Of a stretch of DNA of 58,678 nt, positions 1 through 9,179 are shown in pieces; the first letter of the stretch is position 1, and the number at the start of each line of letters is the position of its first letter. Below the pieces are notes generated by a model. That model saw only the letters and a list, made by a program, of their open reading frames with translations. It was not told where the DNA came from and searched no databases. The DNA is taken from assembly GCA_029210205.1 (NCBI GenBank), contig JARGOD010000022.1, positions 1 to 58,678 on the forward strand. The letters run 5' to 3'. Position numbers and translations under genes: made by a program. The stretch comes from Verrucomicrobiales bacterium. GTDB lineage: Bacteria > Verrucomicrobiota > Verrucomicrobiia > Verrucomicrobiales > DEV007.

Positions 1-3000
1 CTCCGTGATAGAACTCGAAGGTGATGTCGCCTCCAGTGAATTCGACAGTACCGGGGTTGGGCACAAACTGGTGGTTTGCGTCAATCAATTGACTGGGAAG
101 AAGGTCGTCACTAGCCCGCGTCACCCCGGGGATTTTAAATGGCACCGTCACTAGATCATAGCGATAGGAATTTGACACCTCATCTAGGTCACCCTCTACG
201 TCGAGTTCATCGAGGGCATTTTCGACGAATGTGTAGCCACTATCAAGCCAGGTGTATCTTCCGCGACCCCCTTGAAAACTGAAATTCGGAGTATCCGGAC
301 GAAGCGGGATGTAGTGGGAGCGGTTTATTCCAGCGTTTTCAATGCTCAGGTTCAAAGGACCGTAAACACTACTGTTCAAAGCGCGGTTCACCTCCCTGTT
401 TACATTGCCGCCAGCGTTGAGAATGAACTCATAAGGCATCAGCCCACCATAGCGTCGCCCGCCCCAGGCCGAGTCGGTTGCGTTAGTCGAGAAGATGTAT
501 TCTTTCTCCGGAAACTGATCGAAGCCGATAAACGGCACTCCGAACGTCGGAAAGGGACTACTGGTTTGAAACTGAGGAAGCGCGTTGAATCGAAACTCGT
601 TGGTCCGATCCAGCTCAATCTTGATCTCCATATCTGGATTGATGGAGCTCCACCCGATCGATGGCGTGAACAGATTAAAAAGTAGCATTCCTTGCACCAA
701 CTGCTCATTATCCTTCAATCGAGTATCTCCTGCGGTAAAAGCCGCCAACGACAAACTTCTTGGATCATACTTAAACAGAGCGGGATCATCAGCATTCGTT
801 CGAGTATTCTTAGGGCTGGCGTATACCAAATCAAAATACTGTTGATCCAGATAGGCGAGATTCCAATTCCAGTGAGCTGGCTCGAAGGCGAGATTGTAGA
901 GAGGACTCCTGTTGGGCTTGCGAAGCTCCTCCAGCCACTGGGGCTCCAACGCCTCATAAGTCGCCACATCCATATTTTGAGGACGATCTTCGAATTTCGG
1001 AAAGATTCTCCCGTTGCCTATCGTCGGAACGAAGGGCATCGGAGGAAAGTTTAAGTAAGTCTCATCGCTCGAAGCAGGGTAATTGTTCTGATTCCGATAG
1101 CTGGTCGAACCCAAGTGCCTCGGGACGGGAAAATCACCCGGCTCCCCACAGGAGATCACGTGAATCTGCAACCCGCCGAGCGAATAAAATCGGCCGAATC
1201 CCTTCGTATCCGGGTCAGTACTGCCCGGAGCCGGACACGTGATCGGAACAACCTGCCCGTGACCTTTCATTCCAACCTGCTTATTCCGGTCATTCCGGTG
1301 GTTCGTGTAGGTTGCATGCTCGTCACTGTTTTCGGTCACGTAAGCGTCGAGGAAGTTCTCTTTATAAATCGAGTCATCGTGCAAGTTCGTTGAGCGAATG
1401 TAATCAAAAATCTGCGTGAGAATCTGACGATAGCCGGGGTCTGGATACTTCTGCGAAATAGTTCCTCCGTAGCCCGGAATGGGAGTATCCATGAGCCCTG
1501 CGAGGTAACCATAGAGCTCTTCGTTTCGAGGGATCGCCTCATAGTCGAAGGTAGGACTGTCGGCATTTTCACGCTTGAAAATGTATTCATGCCGCGGATA
1601 TCCATTCGCTCCGATTGTCTCCCCCATCGAAGAACAGTAGTGAATCAGCTGATCAAAGGAGGTGAGGTACTTATTGTAAGCCTCCGGGTCGTCGTAACTC
1701 GCATTATGGATCGGCCAAATCGCAACGCGCGGCTGGTTGAATAGATTGGTCTCGGGAGCGCGACTGTTCACCGTCAAAAAGAACTTTGCCCGCTCTAAAT
1801 ACTCACTCAGATCTTCACCTGAAACAGGGTTTCCCTGAGCATCCGGAAATTCGTGCGCGGTCCGATCAGAACGCATCACAAGATCATCGACTGAGGGAAA
1901 CAAGGGCTCGAAATCCGGCACGAGTCCGTTCGCTTCCTCAGGATTACGTGTATCTAAAGGCCGCGTTCCAGACTCTGATCCTCCGCCAACAACTTTTGGG
2001 ACAAGATTAAAAATCATCTCCATCGCATCGCGATCATTAACGATATCAATAACACCGGGAGCGAGAGCCGGGATCAGGTGCGTTGTCGCGGGATGCCCCG
2101 GATACCGTTGAAATTCTTTCTGGGCCGGCTGATATCGTCCCATTGCCATATCAAGCTCGCCACCAGCTTTCGGAATGTCCCAGGCAAGTCCACCTGCGTG
2201 AGTATTCACATTCAGCTTACTCGTTTCGTCGTCCGCCCAAAAAGCAAACCTGGCCACGATGCGATTGTTTTCGCTGGGCACTCCTATCCCGGAAATTGCG
2301 GTAAAGGATGCCTCGGCATCCGGATCATTGGACCCCGGAGCAAGGACACCAAGAGTCCCGTCAGCGAGCTGGTAAATCCACATTGCCGGCATTGCGAGAT
2401 GTTGCGATGATCGACTAATCTGGGATGCCTTTTCGCCAAAAGCTCCGCCCGGCAAAGCGCGAGTTGTTGAGGTATTGAACGAAAACCCCTCGATTCCGGC
2501 GTCATCATTGCCGATTGGCCTGGGCCACTTTGGCTCGGTCGCAGCTTGGGGATGGACAATCGGATAATAGACTTTCTCACCCCGAATCACCGGCTCATTC
2601 AGATCCACGTAGTGATTCGGCTTCTGATCCCAGTTCTGCATACTCGTGAAATCCGCGCTGAATTCTGTCCAGTCCAGCGTCTTCATGTCATCATCTGAAT
2701 AGAGCTTGTAAGCGAATGTCTCATTCCCGTTGCTATCCCAGTTTCGGATCGCGCCGGGCTGCGAGGCCCATGCGTTAGTCGTCCCTATCGTTGTCGCCTC
2801 ACGAATCTGGGCGATCACCATGTTCACGGCCTGCTCGGCAACCTGCTGAGCTTGCAAGCCCTGAGAGTAGGTGTTCGAAGCCCGATGCTCACTAGTTGCG
2901 AGCGAGAAGAACGTTAAAACAAGGATCGTGGTCAGTGCCATGACGGTAAGAACCGTCACCAGTGCAACGCCTTGCTTATTTTTGGCTGAGGTAGCCCTGC

Positions 3001-3025
3001 GAAAGAGCTTTTGAGGAATTTTCAT
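1..3025 (-). CDS. Verru_Chthon cassette protein A-like pseudopilin-type protein, partial (C-terminus beyond left edge)
   Basis: An open reading frame of about 1008 codons runs from ATG at 3025 to the left edge without a stop, so the C-terminus is missing. The N-terminus has a basic stretch, then KNKQGVALVTVLTVMALTT, a prepilin-like hydrophobic helix (residues about 18-45) with a possible cleavage point after the Gly. The rest is a large exported-looking domain rich in Asn, Pro and Tyr. This architecture fits the Verru_Chthon cassette protein A family of Verrucomicrobia, which is normally encoded next to smaller pseudopilin-like B, C and D proteins. Those partners would lie left of this window. 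The family role is not established; a cell-surface or pilus-like assembly is inferred from the N-terminus. The family call rests on the N-terminal helix, size and overall character, not on a search. Confidence 0.8.
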   Translation of the reverse strand, partial: MKIPQKLFRRATSAKNKQGVALVTVLTVMALTTILVLTFFSLATSEHRASNTYSQGLQAQQVAEQAVNMVIAQIREATTIGTTNAWASQPGAIRNWDSNGNETFAYKLYSDDDMKTLDWTEFSADFTSMQNWDQKPNHYVDLNEPVIRGEKVYYPIVHPQAATEPKWPRPIGNDDAGIEGFSFNTSTTRALPGGAFGEKASQISRSSQHLAMPAMWIYQLADGTLGVLAPGSNDPDAEASFTAISGIGVPSENNRIVARFAFWADDETSKLNVNTHAGGLAWDIPKAGGELDMAMGRYQPAQKEFQRYPGHPATTHLIPALAPGVIDIVNDRDAMEMIFNLVPKVVGGGSESGTRPLDTRNPEEANGLVPDFEPLFPSVDDLVMRSDRTAHEFPDAQGNPVSGEDLSEYLERAKFFLTVNSRAPETNLFNQPRVAIWPIHNASYDDPEAYNKYLTSFDQLIHYCSSMGETIGANGYPRHEYIFKRENADSPTFDYEAIPRNEELYGYLAGLMDTPIPGYGGTISQKYPDPGYRQILTQIFDYIRSTNLHDDSIYKENFLDAYVTENSDEHATYTNHRNDRNKQVGMKGHGQVVPITCPAPGSTDPDTKGFGRFYSLGGLQIHVISCGEPGDFPVPRHLGSTSYRNQNNYPASSDETYLNFPPMPFVPTIGNGRIFPKFEDRPQNMDVATYEALEPQWLEELRKPNRSPLYNLAFEPAHWNWNLAYLDQQYFDLVYASPKNTRTNADDPALFKYDPRSLSLAAFTAGDTRLKDNEQLVQGMLLFNLFTPSIGWSSINPDMEIKIELDRTNEFRFNALPQFQTSSPFPTFGVPFIGFDQFPEKEYIFSTNATDSAWGGRRYGGLMPYEFILNAGGNVNREVNRALNSSVYGPLNLSIENAGINRSHYIPLRPDTPNFSFQGGRGRYTWLDSGYTFVENALDELDVEGDLDEVSNSYRYDLVTVPFKIPGVTRASDDLLPSQLIDANHQFVPNPGTVEFTGGDITFEFYHG

Positions 3026-3296
3026 TCGTCTTGGGGGTAGAGATTACCAGTTAAAGTGAAACATCAGGTGGGTTTTGAAATGTTTTACAATGTAAACTGA
3101 TCAAAATACAATGACAATACAAGGTCAAAATGTCATTTGGCTCACTTTTTTGCCAATACAATGTATTTACACGGCGATTTCGCCGCGCCAGACGTGAGAA
3201 AATCAAAAAATCAGAAAGGAGACAAGCGCCTACTTCTTCATTATTGGCCGAAAATGTCCGGAAACGATAAAAAAGGCACACAGCGGCACGACGTCC
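3026..3296. other. AT-rich intergenic region with repeated CATTGTA boxes
   Basis: This 271-base gap separates the start of the Verru_Chthon A-like gene from the end of aroA. It holds three TACAATG copies (3086-3092, 3107-3113, 3157-3163), read as CATTGTA on the minus strand, and a 14-base palindrome CGGCGATTTCGCCG at 3172-3185. The repeated boxes lie upstream of the gene starting at 3025 and may belong to its promoter or operator. I cannot fix a -35/-10 pair with confidence and see no gene here. Confidence 0.3.
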
Positions 3297-4598
3297 CTAC
3301 CGCCCCATTGCCTGAAGCTGATTCAGCTCCCTGATAAAACCCGGGTAGGAAGTTTCGATGCATTCGACCCCCTTGATCACGGTTTCGCCTTCGGCGAAGA
3401 GACCTGCAATGGCAAATGCCATCGCAATCCGATGATCCCCCAAGGAGTTCACTTCCGCTCCTTTAAGTTCCTCGACTCCGGTTATTTCCATTCCGTCAGC
3501 AAATTCGTCAACAGGAACGCCCATTCTTCGAAGGTTCTCGGCAACGGCCGAAATACGGTCGCTTTCTTTGACTCTCAATTCCTGAGCATCTTTGATAATC
3601 GTGGTTCCTTCAGCTAAGGCAGCGGCAACCGCGAGAATCGGAATTTCATCAATGAGAGTCGGAATCTCTTCTCCACCAATTTCGGTCGCCTTCAATTTCC
3701 CGCCAATGACTTCGATCGATCCCATCGGCTCACAGCCCGATTCATCGACTCGCTCTGTAATTTGCGCTCCCATGCGGATCATGACGCTGAGAATTCCGAT
3801 TCGCGTTGGGTTTAAACCTACTCGATCAATCAACAGCCTTGCTCCGTCACGAGCTGCCGCGGCCACAATCCAGAAGGCGGCACTGGAAATGTCGCCCGGG
3901 ACCACGATATCGCGGGACTCCGGCATTTGCCCCCCCCAGATAGATACGGTATCTCCCTCGCGGATATTTTTTACGAGGAGATAGTTCAACATGCGTTCCG
4001 TATGATCGCGAGATGGGTGGGGTTCAGTCACACTCGTCTTCCCCTCCGCCTTCAGGGCCGCCAGCATAATGGCACTCTTGATCTGTGCGCTGGCTACCGG
4101 TGACTGATATTGAATAGGCGTCAGCTTTTCACGGCCGGTAATTGTCAGCGGTGCCGTGCAGCGATCTCCCTGCCCTTTGACGCGGGCTCCCATCTTCTCC
4201 AAAGGCAATGCGACTCGATTCATGGGCCTGCGCTCCAGTGAATCGTCACCCACGAGTCGAGTCTCGAACGGGCACCCCGCGAGAAGACCGGACATAAGAC
4301 GCATCGTCGTCCCACTGTTTCCACAATCCAATGCTCGTTCCGGTTTTTGAAATTCTCCGCGACATCCGTGGACACGAATATGGGTTCCATTTTCCCCGAG
4401 AACTTCAACCTGAACGCCCATTGCCTCGAGCGAAGTTCGCGTCGCCGTGCAATCTTCACTGGCAAGGAAGCCGGTGATCTCGCAGGGGCCATTCGAGAGT
4501 GCAGAAAACATCAGAGCACGGTGGGAAATGCTCTTGTCACCGGGAACCGACAACTCAGCCGAGAAGTCTTTAACTTTTTTGACGCGAAGATCTGCCAT
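3297..4598 (-). CDS. aroA: 3-phosphoshikimate 1-carboxyvinyltransferase (EPSP synthase)
   Basis: Sixth step of the shikimate pathway: joins phosphoenolpyruvate to shikimate 3-phosphate to make EPSP in the cytoplasm. The 433-residue protein has the usual family length and all hallmark motifs: the N-terminal VPGDKSISHRAL substrate loop (residues about 18-29), LDCGNSGTTMRL, the SRDHTERML segment, and the C-terminal KESDRI and DHRIAMAFAIAGL segments. It starts 24 bases downstream of the stop of tyrA, so the two aromatic amino acid genes are very likely cotranscribed. No truncation or missing key residue is visible. Confidence 0.97.
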   Translation of the reverse strand: MADLRVKKVKDFSAELSVPGDKSISHRALMFSALSNGPCEITGFLASEDCTATRTSLEAMGVQVEVLGENGTHIRVHGCRGEFQKPERALDCGNSGTTMRLMSGLLAGCPFETRLVGDDSLERRPMNRVALPLEKMGARVKGQGDRCTAPLTITGREKLTPIQYQSPVASAQIKSAIMLAALKAEGKTSVTEPHPSRDHTERMLNYLLVKNIREGDTVSIWGGQMPESRDIVVPGDISSAAFWIVAAAARDGARLLIDRVGLNPTRIGILSVMIRMGAQITERVDESGCEPMGSIEVIGGKLKATEIGGEEIPTLIDEIPILAVAAALAEGTTIIKDAQELRVKESDRISAVAENLRRMGVPVDEFADGMEITGVEELKGAEVNSLGDHRIAMAFAIAGLFAEGETVIKGVECIETSYPGFIRELNQLQAMGR

Positions 4599-4622
4599 CG
4601 GGTTCTTGAAATGAAGGGGGAA

Positions 4623-5501
4623 TTAGAGAGAATCGCGAAGCGAGCGAGCCTCCGACAAAAAGCCGCGTAGTTGTTCCCTGTCAAGGTTATCGAGTGCCTC
4701 TTTCCAGATTCCAAGATCCTCGATCAACTTACCCAGTCCCTTTGAAACGGCCACATGATTGTCAGATAGAATGCCGGACCACATCTCTTCAGGTCCGCTC
4801 GCGACTCGTGTTGTGTCCCTGAAACCACCCCCACTGAAGGCAGCAGCTTCAGGGGCATCGACGAGCACCGATCGGGCCAGGGCAGCGGCAACAAGATGTG
4901 GAAGGTGGCTAATCGCGGCTACGATTTGATCATGAGTTGCGGCATCGCGAACGGAGACATTTCCGCCAAGTGATTCCCAAAATCGTGTCAGTCTGGATTG
5001 ATTGTCACCGGCATGACTAACTCCTTCATGAGGAGTCAAAATTATGGGGGCTCCGCGGAAGAGGTCCTTATCAGCATAAGGGAGCCCTTTTTTTTCTGAA
5101 CCCGCCATGGGATGACTCCCGAAAAAGTGCGCCCCCTTTTCAACCACGAGGGGTGCAACCTCGTTCATGACAGGACCTTTTACACTTCCCACATCAGTCA
5201 CCAACGATCCTTGAATCAGGACTCCGGCATCAATTGAAGAAATCACATCGACCATCGAGCCGGTAGGCATCGCCAGAATAACAAGATCGGCTCCTGTAAC
5301 AGCTGAATTAACGTCGTCGCAAACCAGATCAATCTTCGATTCATCGGCTCGAAGCTGACGACGAGTTTCCTCACGTCGCGCCCAGGATTGTAGTTTAATC
5401 CCGGGAAGATATTCACGGGCGGCTCTCAAAACAGAACCACCGATTAGCCCCGGACCGAGAACGGACAGGCAGCCGAAGGGTTCTCCACCGTCGGTGCTCA
5501 G
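4623..5501 (-). CDS. tyrA: prephenate dehydrogenase, apparent non-canonical start
   Basis: NAD(P)-dependent oxidation step of tyrosine synthesis. The Rossmann motif (VLGPGLIGGSVL), LVILAMPTGSMVDV, TDVGSVKGPV and the diagnostic GSHPMAGSEKKG are all present, followed by the helical dimerisation half. The Rossmann motif lies upstream of the first ATG/GTG/TTG in frame (TTG at 5429), and the frame is blocked upstream by TAA. In between only CTG codons are available: one at 5501, overlapping the TGA of the preceding gene as CTGA, and one at 5468, 14 bases after a GGAG. I chose 5501, which gives 292 residues and fits translational coupling; 5468 gives 281. A sequencing error or frameshift is the alternative. 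The gene lies directly upstream of aroA. Confidence 0.88.
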   Translation of the reverse strand: MSTDGGEPFGCLSVLGPGLIGGSVLRAAREYLPGIKLQSWARREETRRQLRADESKIDLVCDDVNSAVTGADLVILAMPTGSMVDVISSIDAGVLIQGSLVTDVGSVKGPVMNEVAPLVVEKGAHFFGSHPMAGSEKKGLPYADKDLFRGAPIILTPHEGVSHAGDNQSRLTRFWESLGGNVSVRDAATHDQIVAAISHLPHLVAAALARSVLVDAPEAAAFSGGGFRDTTRVASGPEEMWSGILSDNHVAVSKGLGKLIEDLGIWKEALDNLDREQLRGFLSEARSLRDSL

Positions 5502-6049
5502 GGGACTTTGAAGTAGATTTTCTGACCTGGATTATTCGGATCCGGAATCTGAACCTGAGTTCCCCGCTTCAGAGGTTCACCTGTTGGATTCCCAGCCGAA
5601 TCATATTTTTCGACTGAAATCGGGCCGAGAGAGGAATTAGCCCCCGGAAGGGTCACGACGAGAGGATCACCCGGAACACGATCTGCGAACTTCATTTGCG
5701 AACTCGACGGCGGACCGCTCGGTTTAGGAGGTTCCGGTGTTGCCGGAGCCTCCGGAGGGGCCGGAGCTTGGGAAATCGAGTCTCCCGGCTCAATGTCTCG
5801 AACTTCTCTTGAACCGGGACTTGCAGGTGGAGGTGGCGGCAAAGGAGCCCCGGAATCCCCGGAGTATCCAAAACGTCCCCCTGTCGAGTTAGGAGGAATC
5901 GGCTGACCGTCCTCACCCACGGGATATTCCGACAAAGGAATCTCAGCAGGCGGAGGCATTGGCCCGGCGTTGTTGCGGGTTTTGCATGCCACCCCGGAAA
6001 CCAGAGGTAGAACACAGAGGATAAAAAAACGAATGAGCGAAAGTCTCAT
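5498..6049 (-). CDS. proline-rich exported protein, possible lipoprotein
   Basis: 183 residues. The N-terminus MRLSLIRFFILCVLPLVSGVACKT is a signal peptide ending in a Cys; SGVAC is only a weak lipobox because -3 is Gly. Residues about 28-115 are a low-complexity linker rich in Pro, Gly and Ser (PPPPPASPG, PAPPEAPATPEPPKP). The last about 65 residues (from MKFADRVPGDPLVVTLPG to IYFKVP) look like a small beta domain. I recognise no family. The TGA overlaps the likely start of tyrA, so it heads a tyrA-aroA transcript; a functional link to aromatic synthesis is not evident. A surface or peptidoglycan-proximal role is only a guess from the linker. Confidence 0.8.
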   Translation of the reverse strand: MRLSLIRFFILCVLPLVSGVACKTRNNAGPMPPPAEIPLSEYPVGEDGQPIPPNSTGGRFGYSGDSGAPLPPPPPASPGSREVRDIEPGDSISQAPAPPEAPATPEPPKPSGPPSSSQMKFADRVPGDPLVVTLPGANSSLGPISVEKYDSAGNPTGEPLKRGTQVQIPDPNNPGQKIYFKVP

Positions 6050-6156
6050 ATCAAGCGGAGCGAAGACGGAAATAATTAAGGATAGTTAGAATCTAATAAA
6101 ACTTTTATGCTTCTCAAGCAGTAAAATACGCCTCTTTTCGCTCAAATCTATAAAAA

Positions 6157-6186
6157 ATCAGGCTTTCGGTCTCCCGAAAGCCTGAT
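6157..6186 (-). terminator. Rho-independent terminator after the channel-like gene
   Basis: A perfect 13-bp stem, ATCAGGCTTTCGG at 6157-6169 and its complement at 6174-6186, encloses a four-base loop. Read on the minus strand the stem is followed by TTTTTTATAG. It lies 33 bases past the stop of the minus-strand gene ending at 6219 and also separates it from the gene starting at 6049. Confidence 0.93.
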
Positions 6187-6218
6187 CTGAAGCTATTTAT
6201 TGAAAAATAACGGACTTA

Positions 6219-7397
6219 TCAGCCCTTAAATTTGTCGAGCATGTCTTTGGCGCGATCCCTGCCACCAAGGCCAAGAGCAATGGCACCACCGACACCAAAG
6301 GCAAACGCGGCAGCAACAATGAGAGCCGTGATGATGACCTGAAAGGTCTCATTAGTGAGGCTCGAGATATTTGCTTTTTGAAGCGCAACAGCTCCAAGAA
6401 AGATCAGGATCGCAATACGAGTGAACTTTGCCCAGAACTCGCTCTTAGGCTCAATAAGTTGCCCGACAATATTCGCTACATAGATCGCAATACAGAAAAT
6501 GATGACTGCAGCAAGGATCTTGAAGTAGCCCGGCACAAAATCTTGAGCCAGCTCAGAGATGAAGCCGAGCTTCATCGTCATGATCGCCTGAGCGCCGATT
6601 GTCACCAGGATCGTTGCCATCGCAACGTAACTGAGAATTAATGAGAGCGGTTTCCCCGCGACAAGACTTCCGCCGGTGTAACCGAGCTTTTCAGGGAGCT
6701 TGTCCAAACCGATCGACTCAAGGACGTTCGCAAGAACTTTCTGAACAATGGAAGCGACGAGGTAACCCACAGCGAACAAAACAACGCCGCTGAAGAGAGA
6801 AGGCACGTAAGCGAAGATCTGATCGATCATTTCGCTGATCGGAACCGAAATCTCATCCATCTTCAGCGCGCCAAGTGCGGTTGGAAGCATAATGAGGATG
6901 ATGCCGAAGAAGGCAACGAGACCAATCGAGTTGGTGATCGGCTTCTTCTCGCCAAGCCCGAGACGCTCATCCACTTTCGAGGCAGTCAAGACACCTTCGA
7001 GAATGTTCTTAACCAAGGTCGCGAAGATCCAGGCAACAAATCCGATAACGCCGGCAGCGAGGAGATTCGGAATAAATCCGAAGATATCATCGAGAATGTC
7101 TTTCAGTGGAGCAACCGCTTCTGATTGCCCGGCAATACTGAGGCCGAAGTAGACAACGAAGAGCATGAAAAGGTAGAAGATAAACTTCGAAAAGCCTTTC
7201 TCACATCCATCACACTCCTGTCCCAACAAGGTTGCCAACTTATCGTCGAAGCTGGTCTTTGAGAGACCTTTCTTAACGAGCTTCTCAAGAAGCCGGGCGA
7301 TAAAATATCCGACGAGAATTACAATGAGAGCAAGAACCCAGGGACCTGCAGGCCCGAGGAAGCTGAGCCATTCCTTTACTTTTTCCAGTATTTCCAT
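6219..7397 (-). CDS. multi-TM mechanosensitive-channel-like protein (TM_helix repeats)
   Basis: 392-residue integral membrane protein with about ten hydrophobic segments. Several follow the pattern of the conserved TM helix found in MscS-related proteins: a hydrophobic stretch ending in GYFIARLLEKLVKK, GFVAWIFATLVKNIL, or GYLVASIVQKVLANVL. The C-terminus (GVGGAIALGLGGRDRAKDML) is glycine-rich, as in this group. The beta-domain of true MscS channels is not obvious. Its role is probably a small-conductance channel or osmotic-stress protein of the inner membrane. It sits alone between the vWA operon and a strong terminator. The start ATG at 7397 opens directly into the first amphipathic helix. 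Confidence 0.85.
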   Translation of the reverse strand: MEILEKVKEWLSFLGPAGPWVLALIVILVGYFIARLLEKLVKKGLSKTSFDDKLATLLGQECDGCEKGFSKFIFYLFMLFVVYFGLSIAGQSEAVAPLKDILDDIFGFIPNLLAAGVIGFVAWIFATLVKNILEGVLTASKVDERLGLGEKKPITNSIGLVAFFGIILIMLPTALGALKMDEISVPISEMIDQIFAYVPSLFSGVVLFAVGYLVASIVQKVLANVLESIGLDKLPEKLGYTGGSLVAGKPLSLILSYVAMATILVTIGAQAIMTMKLGFISELAQDFVPGYFKILAAVIIFCIAIYVANIVGQLIEPKSEFWAKFTRIAILIFLGAVALQKANISSLTNETFQVIITALIVAAAFAFGVGGAIALGLGGRDRAKDMLDKFKG

Positions 7398-7542
7398 TTT
7401 CGATTTGTTTGGTTGAGAGATAATGCCCGGTTCCAGCCCTGAATCATGTGAGTGAGTTGGTCGACAGGAAGCAAACGCTTATACATAATGCGTATTAACT
7501 TTAAAGGGAAGCAACAATTAATCCAACTCCTCCAGGCATCTC

Positions 7543-8646
7543 TTAATTTTCCTTCAGCTCTCGAAATTCCCCGCCTGTTTTCCTCACAATTTTTGACCAT
7601 TCGCCGGCATCATCATCTTTAGGCTCAAAGGCAATAAAATGGATCGGCACTTCCTGTCGCAGTTCCTCCTCCATCTTCTCAACGACATCCTCAATTTCAT
7701 CGTAGGGAATATTACTGAACCCTCCCCCTCCACTCGGGCGCCATTGAAAGCTAGCGTCGGAAATCAAAAATATGACGTCGGGTCTCATTTTGATCGCGCG
7801 CTCCAGGATTCCGACGACACCAGTCAGATTCTGCTCCACCCCTGAAGCAGTCGAGCTCATGCTCCCGCTCGTGACCCACTTATCTTCGACCCAAGCCTGG
7901 GCGAGCTCTTTGTTTTTTGGAGTCGCCGCAATCAATTCCTCAGTGAAGGGCATGTAATTCCCCGTGAACTGGATCAACGAAAACTGGGAACTGATCGGGA
8001 GCGTTCCGATCATTTTTACTGTTTCATCCTGAATTCTTTCGAGTGGAATCCCGGCTGCCTCAGCTTTGTTCACGACACTCGCAGAGACATCGAAGAGGAG
8101 GAGAATTCGATCACCATTTGCTTTTACTCCAAAGAAGCTCATCCCCTCTCCTGTTCCACCGCCACCGGAGAGGCCTTGACCCAGGCCTGATCCGAGCGCG
8201 GCGCTACCGACAAGGCCATTGACCTGGTCCGAGATCAATTCAGAGGGATCCAGCGGCAACATCTGGTCAAGATTCACCTCCGGCATTTCAGGTAGCGCGA
8301 AATCAATCGGGCGGGTGCTCACTAACTTGTCATTAAAGGTCGGCTTCGGGGCCATTGCTTCATGCTTCGCCACGTTCATTTTGTGCTCCGGTGTCTTCGG
8401 CGGGATTTTCACCACCTTCTTCATTTCAAAGCGAGCTTCGGGACGGCTGAAATGCTTAGCTACCGTCCAGAGTCCGAACAGGACCAGCGCAACGGCGTGA
8501 ACCGCAATCGAACCAATGATGATCGAACTAATCATGGCGCGACGATTCGACCTCGCCAGTTCCTCTCTCGTTTGTGGAGGCTTCTTCTTTTTCACCTTCT
8601 TCGGTTTCGGCGAATCAGGATTAAGCTGGATCGATACTTCACTCAT
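7543..8646 (-). CDS. membrane-anchored vWA-domain protein in TonB position
   Basis: 367 residues from ATG at 8646, chosen because an AGGAG lies 6 bases upstream and the start overlaps the exbD stop by 8 bases. Order: a cytoplasmic Lys/Pro-rich N-terminus (1-35), one membrane helix (about 38-62), a Pro/Lys/Glu periplasmic linker (65-145), a Gly/Ser-rich spacer (146-170), and a von Willebrand factor A domain (about 178-367). The MIDAS metal motif is intact: DVSAS at 186-190, a later Thr/Ser segment, and ISDAS at 295-299. Topology and gene order match TonB, but the C-terminal TonB fold is replaced by a metal-binding adhesion domain. It probably transmits ExbBD-driven motion to a periplasmic partner, perhaps the TPR protein encoded upstream. 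That role is inference. Confidence 0.88.
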   Translation of the reverse strand: MSEVSIQLNPDSPKPKKVKKKKPPQTREELARSNRRAMISSIIIGSIAVHAVALVLFGLWTVAKHFSRPEARFEMKKVVKIPPKTPEHKMNVAKHEAMAPKPTFNDKLVSTRPIDFALPEMPEVNLDQMLPLDPSELISDQVNGLVGSAALGSGLGQGLSGGGGTGEGMSFFGVKANGDRILLLFDVSASVVNKAEAAGIPLERIQDETVKMIGTLPISSQFSLIQFTGNYMPFTEELIAATPKNKELAQAWVEDKWVTSGSMSSTASGVEQNLTGVVGILERAIKMRPDVIFLISDASFQWRPSGGGGFSNIPYDEIEDVVEKMEEELRQEVPIHFIAFEPKDDDAGEWSKIVRKTGGEFRELKEN

Positions 8647-9082
8647 CGTTCGCTCCTGCCAAAGTGACTCCTGTAATTCCAGCTTCGGCACAGGCATTTA
8701 AAACATCGACGAGGCGCTGGTGTGGCACTGTGTCGTGAGGCGCCAGTGTCACGAGGGCATCTGTCTTTGCATTTTCCGCCGAAGTTCGAAATCTAACAAG
8801 GACACTTCTCAACTCAGGCAGAGAGCTGCCTGCCGGGGAATCCAAGGCATGCTCATTTAAGACGACCTGTCCATTCGGCTCTATGATGACTCGCGCTTCA
8901 TCAGGAATATCAACCGCCTCCTCCTGCGAAACCTGCCCCGGCAGTCCCATCGGAATGTCGCTCTCCGGCGTGATCGGTTTCGCCGAAACCATGAAAAAGA
9001 CAAGCAGGAGAAAGACCATGTCGATCATCGGTCCCATCTGCATCTCCACCGTAGTGTTGCGTCTCTTTCGAACTCGTCTCAT
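8639..9082 (-). CDS. exbD: ExbD/TolR-type biopolymer transport protein (second copy)
   Basis: 147 residues: basic cytoplasmic N-terminus (MRRVRKRRNTTVEMQ), one membrane helix PMIDMVFLLLVFFMV containing the essential proton-carrying Asp of ExbD/TolR, then a periplasmic domain of about 105 residues. It would form the proton channel with ExbB and push on the vWA protein encoded immediately downstream, whose start lies inside its last codons. It is clearly divergent from the other ExbD of this operon, so the two may form a heteromeric peg. A GAGA purine box precedes the ATG. Confidence 0.95.
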   Translation of the reverse strand: MRRVRKRRNTTVEMQMGPMIDMVFLLLVFFMVSAKPITPESDIPMGLPGQVSQEEAVDIPDEARVIIEPNGQVVLNEHALDSPAGSSLPELRSVLVRFRTSAENAKTDALVTLAPHDTVPHQRLVDVLNACAEAGITGVTLAGANDE

Positions 9083-9179
9083 TTAATTTCTCTTTCTCAA
9101 CCTGACCCTTTTGTTTTTCTTTGCCGGCACCTTTGACCTGATCCAACAGGGTTAAATGACCGACCTGACCCTGTTCAGT
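9083..9179. repeat. short repeats and hairpin between the two exbD genes
   Basis: The 97-base gap carries three near-identical 9-base units, ACCTGACCC at 9100-9108, ACCTGATCC at 9136-9144 and ACCTGACCC at 9163-9171. It also has an 8-bp inverted repeat, AACAGGGT at 9145-9152 with ACCCTGTT at 9168-9175. Such GGGTCAGGT-type units resemble decayed REP-like elements. The gap is unusually long for an operon whose other genes overlap or nearly touch. Confidence 0.5.
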
